Assembly: GCA_027600665.1 (NCBI GenBank)
Contig: JADGJL010000632.1
Coordinates: 1-16,709 of the forward strand
DNA from: Irineochytrium annulatum
Lineage: Eukaryota; Chytridiomycota; Chytridiomycetes; Chytridiales; Chytridiaceae
Direction: 5' to 3'
Length of the DNA: 16,709 bases
Below, piece by piece: positions 1-7,660 of the stretch (position 1 is the first letter of the stretch; the number at the start of each line of letters is the position of its first letter). The notes beneath the pieces were generated by a model. The model ran no database searches and was not told the origin of the DNA. It saw only the letters and a program-made list of their open reading frames with translations. The position numbers and the translations under genes were made by a program.

Positions 1-474
1 GGGTAACCGAAGTCTCATTAGCAGCCTTTATCTCCTCCCGGGACTTCTCCTTCTTTTTCTGCTCCTCTTCCCAATTTTTCTCGAAGGATAGGCTGTACTG
101 AATCATGATTTTCTTTTGCAGCAGCTTTCTCTTCTTCAAAAAAAGGTCGAGTAAGTTCAGCACTGCTCCTGCTCCCACAGCCTCAGCGTCGTCAAGCCAC
201 ATCATCCAATGCTTTGATGATTCCTCATCATTTCACCAGCGACCTCTCCTGCAGCAGCTTCCCATGCTCCCTCTTCATTTCCGTTACAGACATGCAAGTC
301 AAATTTCTCGCGGATCTCTGCCACCAATTCTCGCCAGATATTCTCAAATTCTTTGATGTCATCACCCATCCTCGCGACGAGACACCGATCTCTAGCAGCC
401 TCCTTCATCTCCTGAGCCTCAGCCGCAGCATCGCCCTCACCACGTTTCGTGCAGGAAAGTCCACCAAATTCCAA
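1..474 (-). CDS. Partial unrecognised charged protein, frame change inside
   Basis: The minus strand has two protein-like stretches in different frames. The first (about 474 to 202) reads as Glu/Lys/Ala-rich and contains DDIKEFENIWRELVAEIREK. The second (about 225 down to 1, open to the window edge) has a hydrophobic patch (VLNLLDLFLKK) followed by a strongly charged helix (FEKNWEEEQKKKEKSREE). They could be joined by an intron near 290-220, but the candidate donor (GTCTGT) is poor, so an unannotated frameshift in a decaying gene is equally possible. The codon at 474 is TTG, not ATG; the first in-frame ATG is at 408. Open reading continues upstream to about 600, so the true start is unclear, and the tRNA at 631 limits how far it can reach. 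I recognise no family. Composition suggests a coiled-coil or helical cytosolic protein. The end lies outside the window. Confidence 0.35.
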
Positions 475-630
475 AACAGGACAATGGAAAACGAAATGCC
501 TCCTGCGATTTGCGATTTTTTTATTTCTGAAGTAACTGAGATGTTGAGCGTTATCGTAATTCGTTGAACTAGTTTTTTTTTTATATTCGCAACAACAAAA
601 CCAAATAGCCGTTCAGACATTAATTGGCAT

Positions 631-704
631 GGTCGCGTGGTGTAGTTGGTTATCACGTCTGTCTAACACACAGACGGTCTCCGGTTCGATCCCGGACGCA
701 ACCA
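631..704 (+). tRNA. tRNA-Val (anticodon AAC), intronless
   Basis: The sequence folds as a full cloverleaf. Acceptor strands are 631-637 and 697-703, with discriminator A704. The anticodon stem is 658-662 with 670-674, and the seven-base loop 663-669 carries AAC at 665-667. The T stem is 680-684 with 692-696, and loop 685-691 reads TTCGATC, the B-box core. The A-box-like TGGTGTAGTTGG lies in the D arm. There is no encoded CCA beyond chance (the genome reads A then AAAAA) and no intron. One acceptor pair is a mismatch: C634 opposes A700. The first Pol III-type T run downstream is at 760-766. Confidence 0.93.
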
Positions 705-759
705 AAAAATTTACAATTCTGGTGCACTGCTGCCAACAACGGTTCAGATGTTACTACTC

Positions 760-766
760 TTTTTTT
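760..766 (+). terminator. Probable Pol III terminator (T7) of the tRNA gene
   Basis: This run of seven T is the first run of four or more T after the tRNA 3' end, 55 bases away. RNA polymerase III stops at T runs, so the primary transcript would carry a trailer of about 55 bases, longer than usual. Confidence 0.45.
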
Positions 767-1179
767 CGGATGGTACAATACCACTTCTTTAATGTTCAGC
801 ATACAAACCTCCTTTTTACTTCTTTTTATCTGTTCTGTGATAAACACCAGGGCTCTGGCTGTAGTTGAACTTGATAAAACGCAGAACAACTCACCTAGGC
901 GTATAAAACAGCAAGGTTAAAGTGGTACCACCTCTATTTTACTGAACCGGCTCCTGGGACGGAAGGAGTCCGGCGAGTAGGAGGACGGACGCCACTGAGG
1001 CGAAGGGAGGATGCGTGGTGGCGGAGGGGAAGGTACGCGAACGTGTGAAGTATCTCATCGCGTTCCCTTTTTGATCGAGTGCGCTGCAAAGGATATCGCG
1101 CAGCCAAGTATGTGCGTGTCGAAAGCTTACCTATTGACTAAGAGTCGCGAGCAAAGCTGATGGCACATAATCCCTAGGA

Positions 1180-1223
1180 GCGGCCACCTCTTCAATGACT
1201 CGACCTTCCTAAGAGGTCGCCGC
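1180..1223. repeat. Imperfect inverted repeat (13-bp arms, 18-base loop)
   Basis: Arm 1180-1192 (GCGGCCACCTCTT) pairs with 1211-1223 (AAGAGGTCGCCGC) with one mismatch, leaving a loop of 18 bases. It lies about 190-230 bases upstream of the start codon of the secreted-protein gene. It could be a structured 5' leader, a protein-binding dyad or the remnant of a small element; the sequence does not decide. Confidence 0.6.
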
Positions 1224-1409
1224 AACGGCCGCAAAGGCAACGGCCGGGCCAGTAAGCAGCGGGAAGGGAGGGGTAGTCGGTCAATACGCAGAAAATTTCG
1301 AGCGCCTCCTCTCATCCACCTTCCTGCCCACACACTGTACCCACCCCCGCCCTACCGTCAGGCCGCAACCTACCATTAACCAGCAGCAGGTGTGATCGCC
1401 GGGACCATC

Positions 1410-2303
1410 ATGAGCGGCATGCCTGAACCAATCCGGCCGCAGGGAAGGGCTGCTTTCATCTGCGTCATCGCCGCCCTTTGCCTCCTCCCCTCCCTGGCCC
1501 TCGCCCAGCTCCAAATCTCACCGAACGACATTCTCTCCCCGAACATCATCAGGGCCCGCTCTCCGGCCCCGCAAGGAGCCCCGCCAGCCGGCGGCAACCC
1601 GCCCACATCGCCCGTTGTCGTCTCCCCGTCGCGCACAGCCGCCGCCCCCGCAGCCACGGGAACCGGCTTCACCATCGCCCCCAACGCCACGGCCTTCTGT
1701 AACCCGGCCACGAACCCGAATGGCTGCCCCGATTCCACCGGCGCCTCGTCTTGCTCTGAGGCATACGTCCCCGGTTGGATTTCATTCTCCAGCCCCAATA
1801 TCACATCCATCCTGCCCGTCGGCAACACTCTCCTTGTGAACTGGACGTACGGCGGCGCATGGGACCCGACATACCCCCGAACCTCCGTCGCAGTCTACTA
1901 CGCCCAGGTCGCCTCGTCATCCTCGGCCTTGGGCACGTACACCGTCAACCCCAGGACGTGGTACCAGAACCCGCTCGTGACGAACCTGGACCCGAAGAGC
2001 ACGGTCTTCAACTGGAACGTGGGATCGCTGGCGAGCGGTATCTATCAGCTCAGGATTGTGGCCGACGGGGTGGACCCGGCGCTGATGCAGCTGAACGGGC
2101 AGAGCGCGTGCCTGAACGATGGACAGCCGCTGCCGGGCATATCGGCGGCGTTTAGGGTCGTGGGCAATGGGCAGCTGCAGTCCTTTGCGGATTATTATGG
2201 GCCGTCAACAAGCGGAGCGGCGAAGGACGGTGGACTACGATCGCTTGGTCGGATTTGGGGGTCGCTTTTGGTGATGGGAGCTGTCCCGGCGTTTTTGTAT
2301 TAA
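1410..2303 (+). CDS. Secreted, probably GPI-anchored cell-surface protein
   Basis: This is a single-exon gene of 297 residues. I start it at the ATG at 1410; the reading frame stays open a little upstream but has no earlier ATG, and a second ATG follows at 1419. Residues 14-32 form a signal peptide (hydrophobic core FICVIAALCLLPSLALA, likely cut after Ala32). A Pro/Ala/Ser-rich stalk follows to about residue 95, with a Cys cluster near 95-115. The main folded part (about 120-255) has alternating hydrophobic strands such as NTLLVNWTYGG, SVAVYYAQV and GIYQLRIVADG, suggesting an Ig-like beta sandwich. The last 17 residues are hydrophobic and preceded by small residues (STSGAAKDGG, about 266-275), the layout of a GPI-attachment signal. 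The arrangement recalls fungal Kre9/KNH-like and DUF7137 surface proteins, but I infer this from pattern, not alignment. Function is unknown; a wall or plasma-membrane role is likely. Confidence 0.85.
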   Translation: MSGMPEPIRPQGRAAFICVIAALCLLPSLALAQLQISPNDILSPNIIRARSPAPQGAPPAGGNPPTSPVVVSPSRTAAAPAATGTGFTIAPNATAFCNPATNPNGCPDSTGASSCSEAYVPGWISFSSPNITSILPVGNTLLVNWTYGGAWDPTYPRTSVAVYYAQVASSSSALGTYTVNPRTWYQNPLVTNLDPKSTVFNWNVGSLASGIYQLRIVADGVDPALMQLNGQSACLNDGQPLPGISAAFRVVGNGQLQSFADYYGPSTSGAAKDGGLRSLGRIWGSLLVMGAVPAFLY

Positions 2304-2656
2304 GCGCGGAGACCTCCTAAGTTCATAACGAGACCGGTGGATATCTGGCCAGACTGGTTAACCGTTAGACCATTCTTTGTCTGCTCCTGCAGGACGGATA
2401 ATTTTTATTCTTTTTGACTATTTCAGGAAGAAATAATGGACTCTTAAGCTTCTTTATCGTTCTTTACCTTTCTCTTTATGTTTACTGCATGTGTTGCCGT
2501 GTATAGGATTCTTTGCACGATTTCATCATTATCTATTATCCATGAACATACTGAAATACAGTACAATGTTTTTATCTTACAGTTCCCCATACATAAACAA
2601 CCTCATTCTTGCATCCCCACATTGGAAGTCACCATCATCACACAAGCCACCAAGCG
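2304..2656. other. Intergenic, AT-rich
   Basis: This is the 3' flank of the secreted-protein gene and the promoter of the AKTIP-like gene. It is AT-rich with T runs near 2400-2470. I see no gene or clear element. Confidence 0.6.
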
Positions 2657-3935
2657 ATGACCTCAACACCTCCACGATCGTCCCAGTCAGATCGGCCTCG
2701 GACACCGTCCTCACAGCCTCGATACATCGCCCAACCGCCTCCCCCTCCGCCGTTCATCCCCACCGACGACCTCCTGACCTCCTCGAGCTCCATCTCTAGC
2801 CTTGGCGGCGGCTCGCCATCTCGCGATCCGGCGCCAGTTCGGTCGCCGCCAAAGAGTGCGCAGCAGCTCGAGCAGGTCCAGAGAGACATACGGATCTATT
2901 CTCAGTATTTCCGGAGATATGAGCTGCTGATTGAGTAGTGAGTCTTGAGCTTTCATGTTGTTGGAATAATAGTGTACCGACATCGTCACAGCAAGAACTT
3001 GCGGAATCCAAATCACTGCCCGCCGGGCATGTATATCATGCCCAACCCCGATGATCTGAACGGTATTCCACTTCGCCTTCTGGATGTTGTGCCGCAAATT
3101 TGACGTAGATAATGAACAGAATGGCACGGCGCCCTCTTCATCCACCGCGGCTACTACAAGGAGGGCGTTTTCAAGTTCATCGTCTCAATCCCTGACGGCT
3201 ACCCGGACGAGGGGCCTACAGTCCGGTTCGTTACGGACATGTTCCACCCGCTCATCGACTCGCGCGACGGTTTCTTCTCGCTGCGGCAGCAATTCCCGAG
3301 CTGGAGGCCAAATAAGGATTATATCTGTCACGTGCTGCATTATATCAAGAACTCGTTCAGGGAGGCCGTTATGTTAAATTTGGATGGTGAGTCGTTATGA
3401 AGGATGAAGGCTGGGGTCATGGGAAGAACGGACGAAGCGTTTAGATGGGTGGACTGAGGATGGTGCAGGGTTGAAGGGAAACGTTGAAGCGCTTTCGTGG
3501 ATGCCGACTGACCTTATTCCAAAACAGAAACACACTGCCCTAACAGAGACGCTCACCGGATGTTCTTTAACGAGCGCGAGCTTTTTGCTAAGCTAGCTGC
3601 CCAGTGCGCACAGCTGTCGGCGTCCGACGGGATTCTATACGACAACGACGGACCGAAGGGGGAGGTTGGGGGTGGCGAGTCGCTCATTCGCTTCGCGCCG
3701 TTAGATGACGAGAGGGCCCGGGAGCTGAAGGGCGCTATGTTTAGCTACTCGACGGTCTGTTCTTTTTAGATTCACGCTTTGCTGGTGGGCTTAATGTTGA
3801 CGAGGTATTGTCGATTTACAGCGGCGGCAGGAAGTGGACGAGGAGGATCAGGAGAAGGTGCAAGAGGTCGAGAACCAGCTCGTGTCGAGTTTGAAGAATA
3901 TGACGACGAACTTGTCGAAGTTGCTGACGGCGTGA
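2657..3935 (+). CDS. AKTIP/FTS-like UEV (ubiquitin E2 variant) protein
   Basis: Five exons: 2657-2937, 2992-3062, 3120-3386, 3528-3754 and 3822-3935, giving 319 residues. Introns are 54, 57, 141 and 67 nt with GT...AG ends, and frames join cleanly. Residues 1-80 are Ser/Pro-rich and disordered. The UEV fold spans about 84-210, with HRGYYKEGVFKFIVSIPDGY (127-146) matching the AKTIP core, then MFHPLIDSRDGFFSL (158-172). In active E2 enzymes the HPN motif is followed by a catalytic Cys; here HPL is followed by no Cys in that region, so it should be catalytically dead, as in animal AKTIP. The C-terminus (283-319) is a charged helix. In animals and Aspergillus, FTS joins Hook and FHIP to link early endosomes to dynein; that role is inferred from family. 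The fourth donor (GTCTGT) is weak, but only this join gives the family C-terminus. Confidence 0.88.
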
Positions 3936-4803
3936 ACAATTACACGACATGTGCTTGCTGGCTCGCCATGAATTAGAAAAATGTAGATTGGAGTTTGATA
4001 GCGGTGTATCTTTTATTTGCGAATTCAACAGATACTACACATCTGAATAAATTAGGGTCTGTTTTGTGCTTAAAGATTGCCCATTTCTGTTTGTTTTGTC
4101 AAGGAGAAAAATGGACCAACATCAAGCCCGGCTATGTCCCCCCTACGTCGAGCTCTTGTTCAAGTGTCTCGCCCAGGCCTCTTACACTGTTGCGGTATGC
4201 TGATGTTGGGTGCTACTTTCCTCCGCGTATGTCTACAGCTGGAGACGAGGCGGAGGCAAGGCAGCGCCTAACACAACAGGAGATCCCGCAACAGCGTGGG
4301 CGAGGTACTTGCGACGGGAGAAATACGGGCGAGGTACTGGATTAAAAGCTCGACGTAGCCGCGGACGAAGACTCGAGCCGCCAGCGAGTAGGAGGCCCAG
4401 TAGCCTTCTCCGGGCCGAGACATCGAATGCCGCGCCGTCGTTCTCCTCTGTTGTTGAGCCCGAAACCAAAGCGAGCTTCTGCTGAGTGGTCACCTTTTCG
4501 TTGCCCCGCCGCCGTATCGTTAATAACTTCAGGCGGCCTTTAGGTGTTCTTTTGCAGGAATTGCTTGTTCCAGCTGTAGCTGTGGAGTCTATATTGCAGA
4601 TGGATACATATTGCGAGTCACCTAATAGATACGGATAAATAATTACTGTTCAATTACACGCGTTCCCGCGGATGATATTATTAAAGTAAAGGAACTACAC
4701 TGCCTTAGAAAACGGAAGGATGTGCACAGCAATACTAAGGAGCCAGGTGAACAACACCATCGGGGAGAAAAGCTACTCTAAGCAAAGTGCAGCTGCTAGG
4801 TCT
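3936..4803. other. 868-bp stretch without a convincing gene
   Basis: The region lies between the convergent 3' ends of the AKTIP-like gene and the cyclin gene. Open frames exist on both strands between 4110 and 4490 but are Arg-rich and mutually overlapping. One weak candidate is a two-exon small frame, ATG at 4111, intron 4195-4238 (GTATGC...CTACAG), stop at 4271 (38 residues, start MDQHQARLCPPYVELLFKCL). A direct repeat GGGCGAGGTACT occurs twice between 4308 and 4340. From about 4540 to 4700 the sequence is AT-rich and featureless. Confidence 0.45.
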
Positions 4804-6348
4804 CTACTTCGCGACTCCCTCATCCGCCGGGTTTATTAAACACACCACGTCCATTTGGCTCACCCTCCTCCGCCTCTTATTCCCCTCCCCACCCTCCGCC
4901 TGCTTCCCCGCCAACACCTCCATACACGGCGACACCACATCCTTTGCTCCAGCGCTGACGGGGCTCGGCAACGCTGCGACGGTCGTGACGGCCCCGGGTG
5001 TCGGCGTGAGGACGAGCCCGTACGTCTTTGACGACGCGTCCGTGAAGGATTCGAGCGTTGAGGGGACGAGAGATGGCAGCGGGGAGAGGGAGGCTGGCGT
5101 CGCGAGTGTCGGGAGGGAGAGGAACGGATGCTGTGGTGCGACAGCGGTGGCGGCAGGCAAGGTGGGCCGCGAGGTGTCAATGCGGAGCGTGGCTATCTTG
5201 CGTGTCGGGTGGAGCTGGATAGTCGGGTTCGGCGTCGGGTTGGATGGCCGGACGAGAATGGTCGTAGTTACAGGGATGATGGGGACAGGCACAGTCACGG
5301 GCATCGGAACAGGGTCCACGGCAGTATCATCCGGCGCCTTCCGCTTCCGTTCCTCCTCCTTGACCGCCGGACTCGCCTCGCACGACACCGGCGTCAGCGG
5401 TGCTGGCATCGCCATCGCCGGTGTGCTCCCGACACCCGATGCCCTCCTCGACGCCCCCGCCGCGTTCACCTCCTGCAGGCTCCGATTCCACTCCCTTGCG
5501 AGCGCCTGCACGCCCCTGCAGAACGCAATGTACTCGGCCTCGTCCACGTACAGGTTGAAGCCGATCCGGTCGAGGAACCTCATCTCCGAGATCGTAAGCT
5601 CCTTGGCGTTCAGTCCCAGCACCTGGCCCCATACTCTGTTGCCGTAGGGGCTGTCGTCCGAGTACTTTTGCGCGAGGATGAGGGAGACGGAGAAGACGCG
5701 GGTCTCGTCACCCGGTGGGGGCAGAAGGACGGGGTTGAGGCCCGCCTGGTGGCGACGGAGGCGTTGGACGTATTTGACGGCGAGCGTGATGACGGGGAGG
5801 GGCATGCGCGTGATTTCAAGGACATTCTGTTGAACAAAATAGAGCGTTAAGACAACAAATGCAGGAAGCAACAACCGTGTTGATCGCACGTCAACACGTA
5901 CCTGTACAAATAACACAAAGAAAGCATTCAGCTTCCTATCCATCGTCTCCTGTAGGCTATTTGAGCTCCACACGTGCCCAAACAGCACGCAGATGAACCG
6001 CGCGAGCCTCGGGATCTGCTCGCTCCCATAACCCGGGTTCGCCTGCAGCCTGCCTCTATGCCCTGATCCCTCCCGAACCCCGCCCCGCTGATCCCGCTGC
6101 TGGTCTGATGGTATGTGCTGTCGCATCCCGTTGTGGTGTTTCTGCAGGGACGCGAAGAGCCGCTGATAGCGCTGCAGGGAGGACGCCGCGTCTGCGACTG
6201 TTGGCGCAGGTGCGGGTTGCGTCCGCGGGTTTGGGTTGTAGACCGTGGGCGGGGGCGCTGTTACGTTGACGACCGCATCCGCGAATAGGCCGGCCGACGA
6301 CGGTTGACGAGACACCGCGACCAGCGGCGGGCTAGGGAAGGAGTCCAT
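4804..6348 (-). CDS. Cyclin (Pcl/Clg1-type, Pho80-like box)
   Basis: Two exons on the minus strand: 6348-5902 and 5826-4804, giving 489 residues. The intron (5901-5827, 75 nt, GTACGT...CAACAG with a CTTAAC branch-like site) is a multiple of three and contains no stop, so unspliced RNA would read on as 514 residues; I remove it because it splits the cyclin box. Residues 1-110 are Pro/Gln-rich. The cyclin box runs about 114-255: RLARFICVLFGHVW, NAFFVLFVQ/NVLEITRMPL, then SLILAQKYSDDSPYGNRVWG (197-216) and EMRFLDRIGFNLYVDEAEY (230-248). These resemble fungal Pcl cyclins, which bind Pho85-type kinases. The C-terminal 230 residues are Ser/Thr/Pro-rich, with several potential proline-directed phosphosites, and end near a basic GNKRRRR cluster, a possible nuclear signal. 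The kinase partner is not in this window. Confidence 0.88.
   Translation of the reverse strand: MDSFPSPPLVAVSRQPSSAGLFADAVVNVTAPPPTVYNPNPRTQPAPAPTVADAASSLQRYQRLFASLQKHHNGMRQHIPSDQQRDQRGGVREGSGHRGRLQANPGYGSEQIPRLARFICVLFGHVWSSNSLQETMDRKLNAFFVLFVQVRVDVRSTRLLLPAFVVLTLYFVQQNVLEITRMPLPVITLAVKYVQRLRRHQAGLNPVLLPPPGDETRVFSVSLILAQKYSDDSPYGNRVWGQVLGLNAKELTISEMRFLDRIGFNLYVDEAEYIAFCRGVQALAREWNRSLQEVNAAGASRRASGVGSTPAMAMPAPLTPVSCEASPAVKEEERKRKAPDDTAVDPVPMPVTVPVPIIPVTTTILVRPSNPTPNPTIQLHPTRKIATLRIDTSRPTLPAATAVAPQHPFLSLPTLATPASLSPLPSLVPSTLESFTDASSKTYGLVLTPTPGAVTTVAALPSPVSAGAKDVVSPCMEVLAGKQAEGGEGNKRRRRVSQMDVVCLINPADEGVAK
5827..5901 (-). other. In-frame, stop-free intron of the cyclin gene
   Basis: This 75-nt segment begins GTACGTG, ends TTCAACAG and joins in phase 0. 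It contains no in-frame stop, so splicing and retention both keep the frame. Retention would insert 25 residues into a helix of the cyclin box. Confidence 0.8.
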
Positions 6349-7002
6349 CGTGTCGGATACCCTGGTACAGACGTCGATCCGGGATGTAAGTGGGATGCGG
6401 AGGCGTAGGGGGAAGGGGCGACTGGAGGCTATGGCGAATCGGCGATGCTAAAGCGAGAGCACGGAAGCTAAATAAGGATCTCCGGCGCCCATAAACGGGG
6501 GGCGCGCGTGCGGGGAGCAAGTATCGAGCCCGGCATGGAGGGCGCTCGAGTTCCAAGAACGCGTAGAATAACGCCGGAACGATGTCGGTGGCACAGTGAT
6601 TGGGAGAAGGGGCGTCGAATATGCGCATCCTCGCGTTCAGAACCCGCGCGAATCGGCGGGAAGGTAGCTGGCGTACGTTGGCGTCCGTCCAAATTGAGGT
6701 CGCGCCGGATTCCTGGGTCGTTGCATACCGCGTATGCCAGCGGCAACTCCTAATTATGGAGGAGGGAGCCTTGGGACTATCTCGTTAAGGTGCCGGATCC
6801 ATTCATGGAGTACGCGTGGGGGCGCCGTACCGGCTTCCCTGAATGCCACGGTGCATGTCCCGTTGGATGTCCAGCCAGGGCAAGCAGTCTGCCTGGCCAG
6901 AGTTTCTTTACATTCTGCCAACTCCACCTGGGGAATAAAGGCTCAGCAATAGCACGCGATTAATTTGCGCATCGAAGTACTGATAGTATCTTCCAGACAT
7001 TA
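6349..7002. other. Intergenic: cyclin promoter side and 3' flank of the small TM gene
   Basis: Both flanking genes lie on the minus strand. Open frames up to about 98 residues overlap each other in both directions and look like Arg-rich shadows. I see no coding or RNA gene. An imperfect dyad is present around 6868-6900 (CCAGCCAGGGCA...TGCCTGGCCAG). Confidence 0.55.
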
Positions 7003-7234
7003 TCAAGACATAGTTTGCAAGACTTCAGTCGTGGCATTCGGTATCCGCCGCCACATAGTGCCACTGCGTGGATGGCCCCCAGCGCCCGACCAAGACACCG
7101 GGGGACACTCACAGCGCGGGCAGGACGTAGTTCAGGAGGGCGGAGCCGGCCGCCATCGCCCAGGTGATGCCCATGTTCGGTACTTCGACGTGATGATGAT
7201 CTGAAGAAGCCTTTTTGTTGGCGAGCCGTACCAT
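7003..7234 (-). CDS. Small single-pass membrane protein, 60 residues, two exons
   Basis: Exons are 7234-7113 and 7063-7003 on the minus strand, split by a 49-nt intron (7112-7064, GTGAGT...CACGCAG) in phase 2. The ATG at 7234 gives an N-terminus MVRLANKKASSDHHHVEVPN, then a hydrophobic segment at about 21-44 (MGITWAMAAGSALLNYVLPA and on), then a basic MWRRIPN and a polar tail ending at TGA (7005-7003). Neither exon alone is long enough to stand out. Support comes from the strong splice signals, the frame join and a clear transmembrane segment. Size and layout, with a Trp early in the helix and W-R-R-I-P after it, recall the small complex III subunit QCR10/UQCR11, but I hold that only as a guess; other small mitochondrial or ER proteins have the same shape. 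Confidence 0.6.
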
Positions 7235-7660
7235 AAAGCTGAGCTCGGCCGTTAACTGCCGCTAACCAATCCGACTAACTCCTCGCCACGCCAGTTAGTT
7301 TAAAAATGCTCTGTATTGACCCATGGTAATATTTCGTATGATTTTACCGACGAAAGATCGATACTCATTGTGGTGTGATTCTGTAGCATATCGCATCTCC
7401 AATTTTATGATTGCTTTTCGGAAACGTACTGCTTACAACCCCCACCTTCAGTCGTGCAGTTGGTTCCCATTGATAAATGGGCTTGTGGTGGTCGTGACCG
7501 CGACCGAAGTTGCCAAAAGTTGAGGAAAGGGGTTGGAAACCATACCAGTTAATAATAATTTAATATGTTGTATACTTTATGGTACAGGTGCAGGAGCTGA
7601 TGAACTAACGACTTCCGACTAAGAGTGAAGTCATTTACGAGAATGCAACAAGATTGCAGG
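7235..7660. other. Intergenic, AT-rich
   Basis: This is the upstream region of the small TM gene and the 3' flank of the LRR-SAM gene. I see no gene in either strand. Confidence 0.6.

Larger units (their letters stand above)
705..1409. other. Intergenic: tRNA trailer and upstream region of the secreted-protein gene
   Basis: I find no convincing gene. The first 200 bases are AT-richer; from about 950 the sequence becomes GC-rich and holds a 13-bp imperfect hairpin (1180-1223) and a repeated GCAACGGCCG (1222-1231 and 1237-1246). Open frames here read as low-complexity shadows on both strands. The stretch should include the promoter and 5' leader of the gene at 1410. Confidence 0.6.

Noticed and set aside
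653..900. Minus-strand frame with a plausible intron (GTGAGT...ATCACAG near 830-895) next to the tRNA
   Set aside because: The frame ends by reading through the antisense of the tRNA, a well-known false coding pattern, and has no family match that I recognise.
4787..5647. 286-codon plus-strand open frame
   Set aside because: It lies antisense to the cyclin coding sequence and has no domain.
6332..6628. 98-codon minus-strand frame overlapping the cyclin start
   Set aside because: It overlaps the cyclin ATG in another frame and is Arg/Pro-rich low complexity; likely 5' leader of the cyclin mRNA.
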